The translations under genes were made by a program, and so were the position numbers. This document shows, piece after piece, positions 40,777-40,851 of a stretch of 40,851 nt of DNA. The notes under the pieces were generated by a model, which made no database searches, was not told the DNA's origin, and was given only the letters and a program-made list of their open reading frames with translations. How positions within the stretch are numbered: position 1 is the first letter of the stretch; the number at the start of each line of letters is the position of its first letter. This stretch comes from UBA4572 sp049965515 (GTDB lineage: Bacteria > Nitrospirota > Leptospirillia > Leptospirillales > Leptospirillaceae): the NCBI GenBank assembly GCA_049965515.1, contig JBMFWG010000015.1, positions 1 to 40,851 of the forward strand, written 5' to 3'.

Positions 40777-40851
40777 GACATCCTCCCCTTCCTCTCGCTT
40801 CGCAAGCCTTGCAAGCGGAAAGGAAGGGGATTCCGACGGCGGACTAAGCCG
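40775..40851 (-). mobile_element. Right end of an IS200/IS605-superfamily (TnpB-type) element, cut by the window
   Basis: Read on the minus strand the segment goes CGGCTTAGTCCGCCG, GGAATCCCC, a long hairpin and GGAGGATGTCAA. This layout, an outer CCCCTTCC/GGAAGGGG stem (40785-40792 with 40822-40829) and an inner CGCTTCGCAA/TTGCAAGCG stem (40796-40805 with 40809-40817), is the well-known 3' end of tnpB units and of their right-end RNA (omega or reRNA). The tnpB gene would lie beyond 40851 on the minus strand. In this class the guide comes from the flank just outside the right end: here the sequence starting TTTGAAGAATCCTTGC (about 40776-40760). The family is inferred from the end sequence only. 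Confidence 0.7.

Noticed and set aside
1..40851. CRISPR arrays, tRNA, rRNA
   Set aside because: No spaced identical repeats and no cloverleaf or rRNA segments were recognised by eye; weak tRNAs could be missed without a covariance search.

Overview
The window is about 58-60% GC and densely packed bacterial chromosome. Gene content (aspS, guaBA, prfB, leuCD, argA, glnA, lon, lnt, rlmN) shows a Gram-negative bacterium. An archaeal-type ATP-dependent DNA ligase, a NifA-type activator directly behind glnA, and the general codon and protein flavour suggest a Nitrospirota chemolithotroph such as Leptospirillum. That assignment is inference from gene content, not a database match.

Layout: (1) 1-2.25 kb, a chemotaxis block: the end of an MCP, an oxygen-binding di-iron (ODP-type) protein and CheV, closed by a strong terminator. 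(2) 2.4-4.65 kb, a tightly overlapping minus-strand operon: small unknown protein, PAP2 phosphatase, rlmN, small membrane protein. (3) 4.8-7.9 kb, plus-strand transport genes: cation/proton antiporter, lipoprotein, TSUP permease. (4) 7.9-9.65 kb, an IscB element (OMEGA nuclease, ancestor type of Cas9) with a candidate omega RNA of about 290 nt; its 5' end has fused to the 3' end of rfbB, whose stop codon lies in the element's terminal hairpin. (5) 9.6-17 kb, rfbB, argA, a LysR regulator divergent from leuCD, and an AI-2E-type permease. (6) 17-25.7 kb, a 657-bp gap with a possible decayed gene, hsp20-lon, DNA ligase, a lipoprotein, a Spy/CpxP-like periplasmic protein, and lnt. (7) 25.7-29.3 kb, nitrogen control: glnA behind a roughly 300-nt structured leader with an internal terminator, then a NifA-type regulator. 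(8) 29.3-38.8 kb, a long minus-strand run: LON-domain protein, DUF815 ATPase, guaB, guaA, a pseudouridine synthase with a huge basic tail, a DUF5069 protein and aspS. (9) 38.8-40.85 kb, a GNAT protein, prfB with its programmed +1 frameshift, and at the window edge the right end of a TnpB-type (IS200/IS605 superfamily) element sitting just inside the start of a divergent reading frame.

The most notable system is the complete IscB/omega RNA unit, with a second putative OMEGA-type element end (TnpB class) at the other side of the window. No transposase, CRISPR array, rRNA or tRNA was recognised. The glnA leader is the most interesting non-coding regulatory region.
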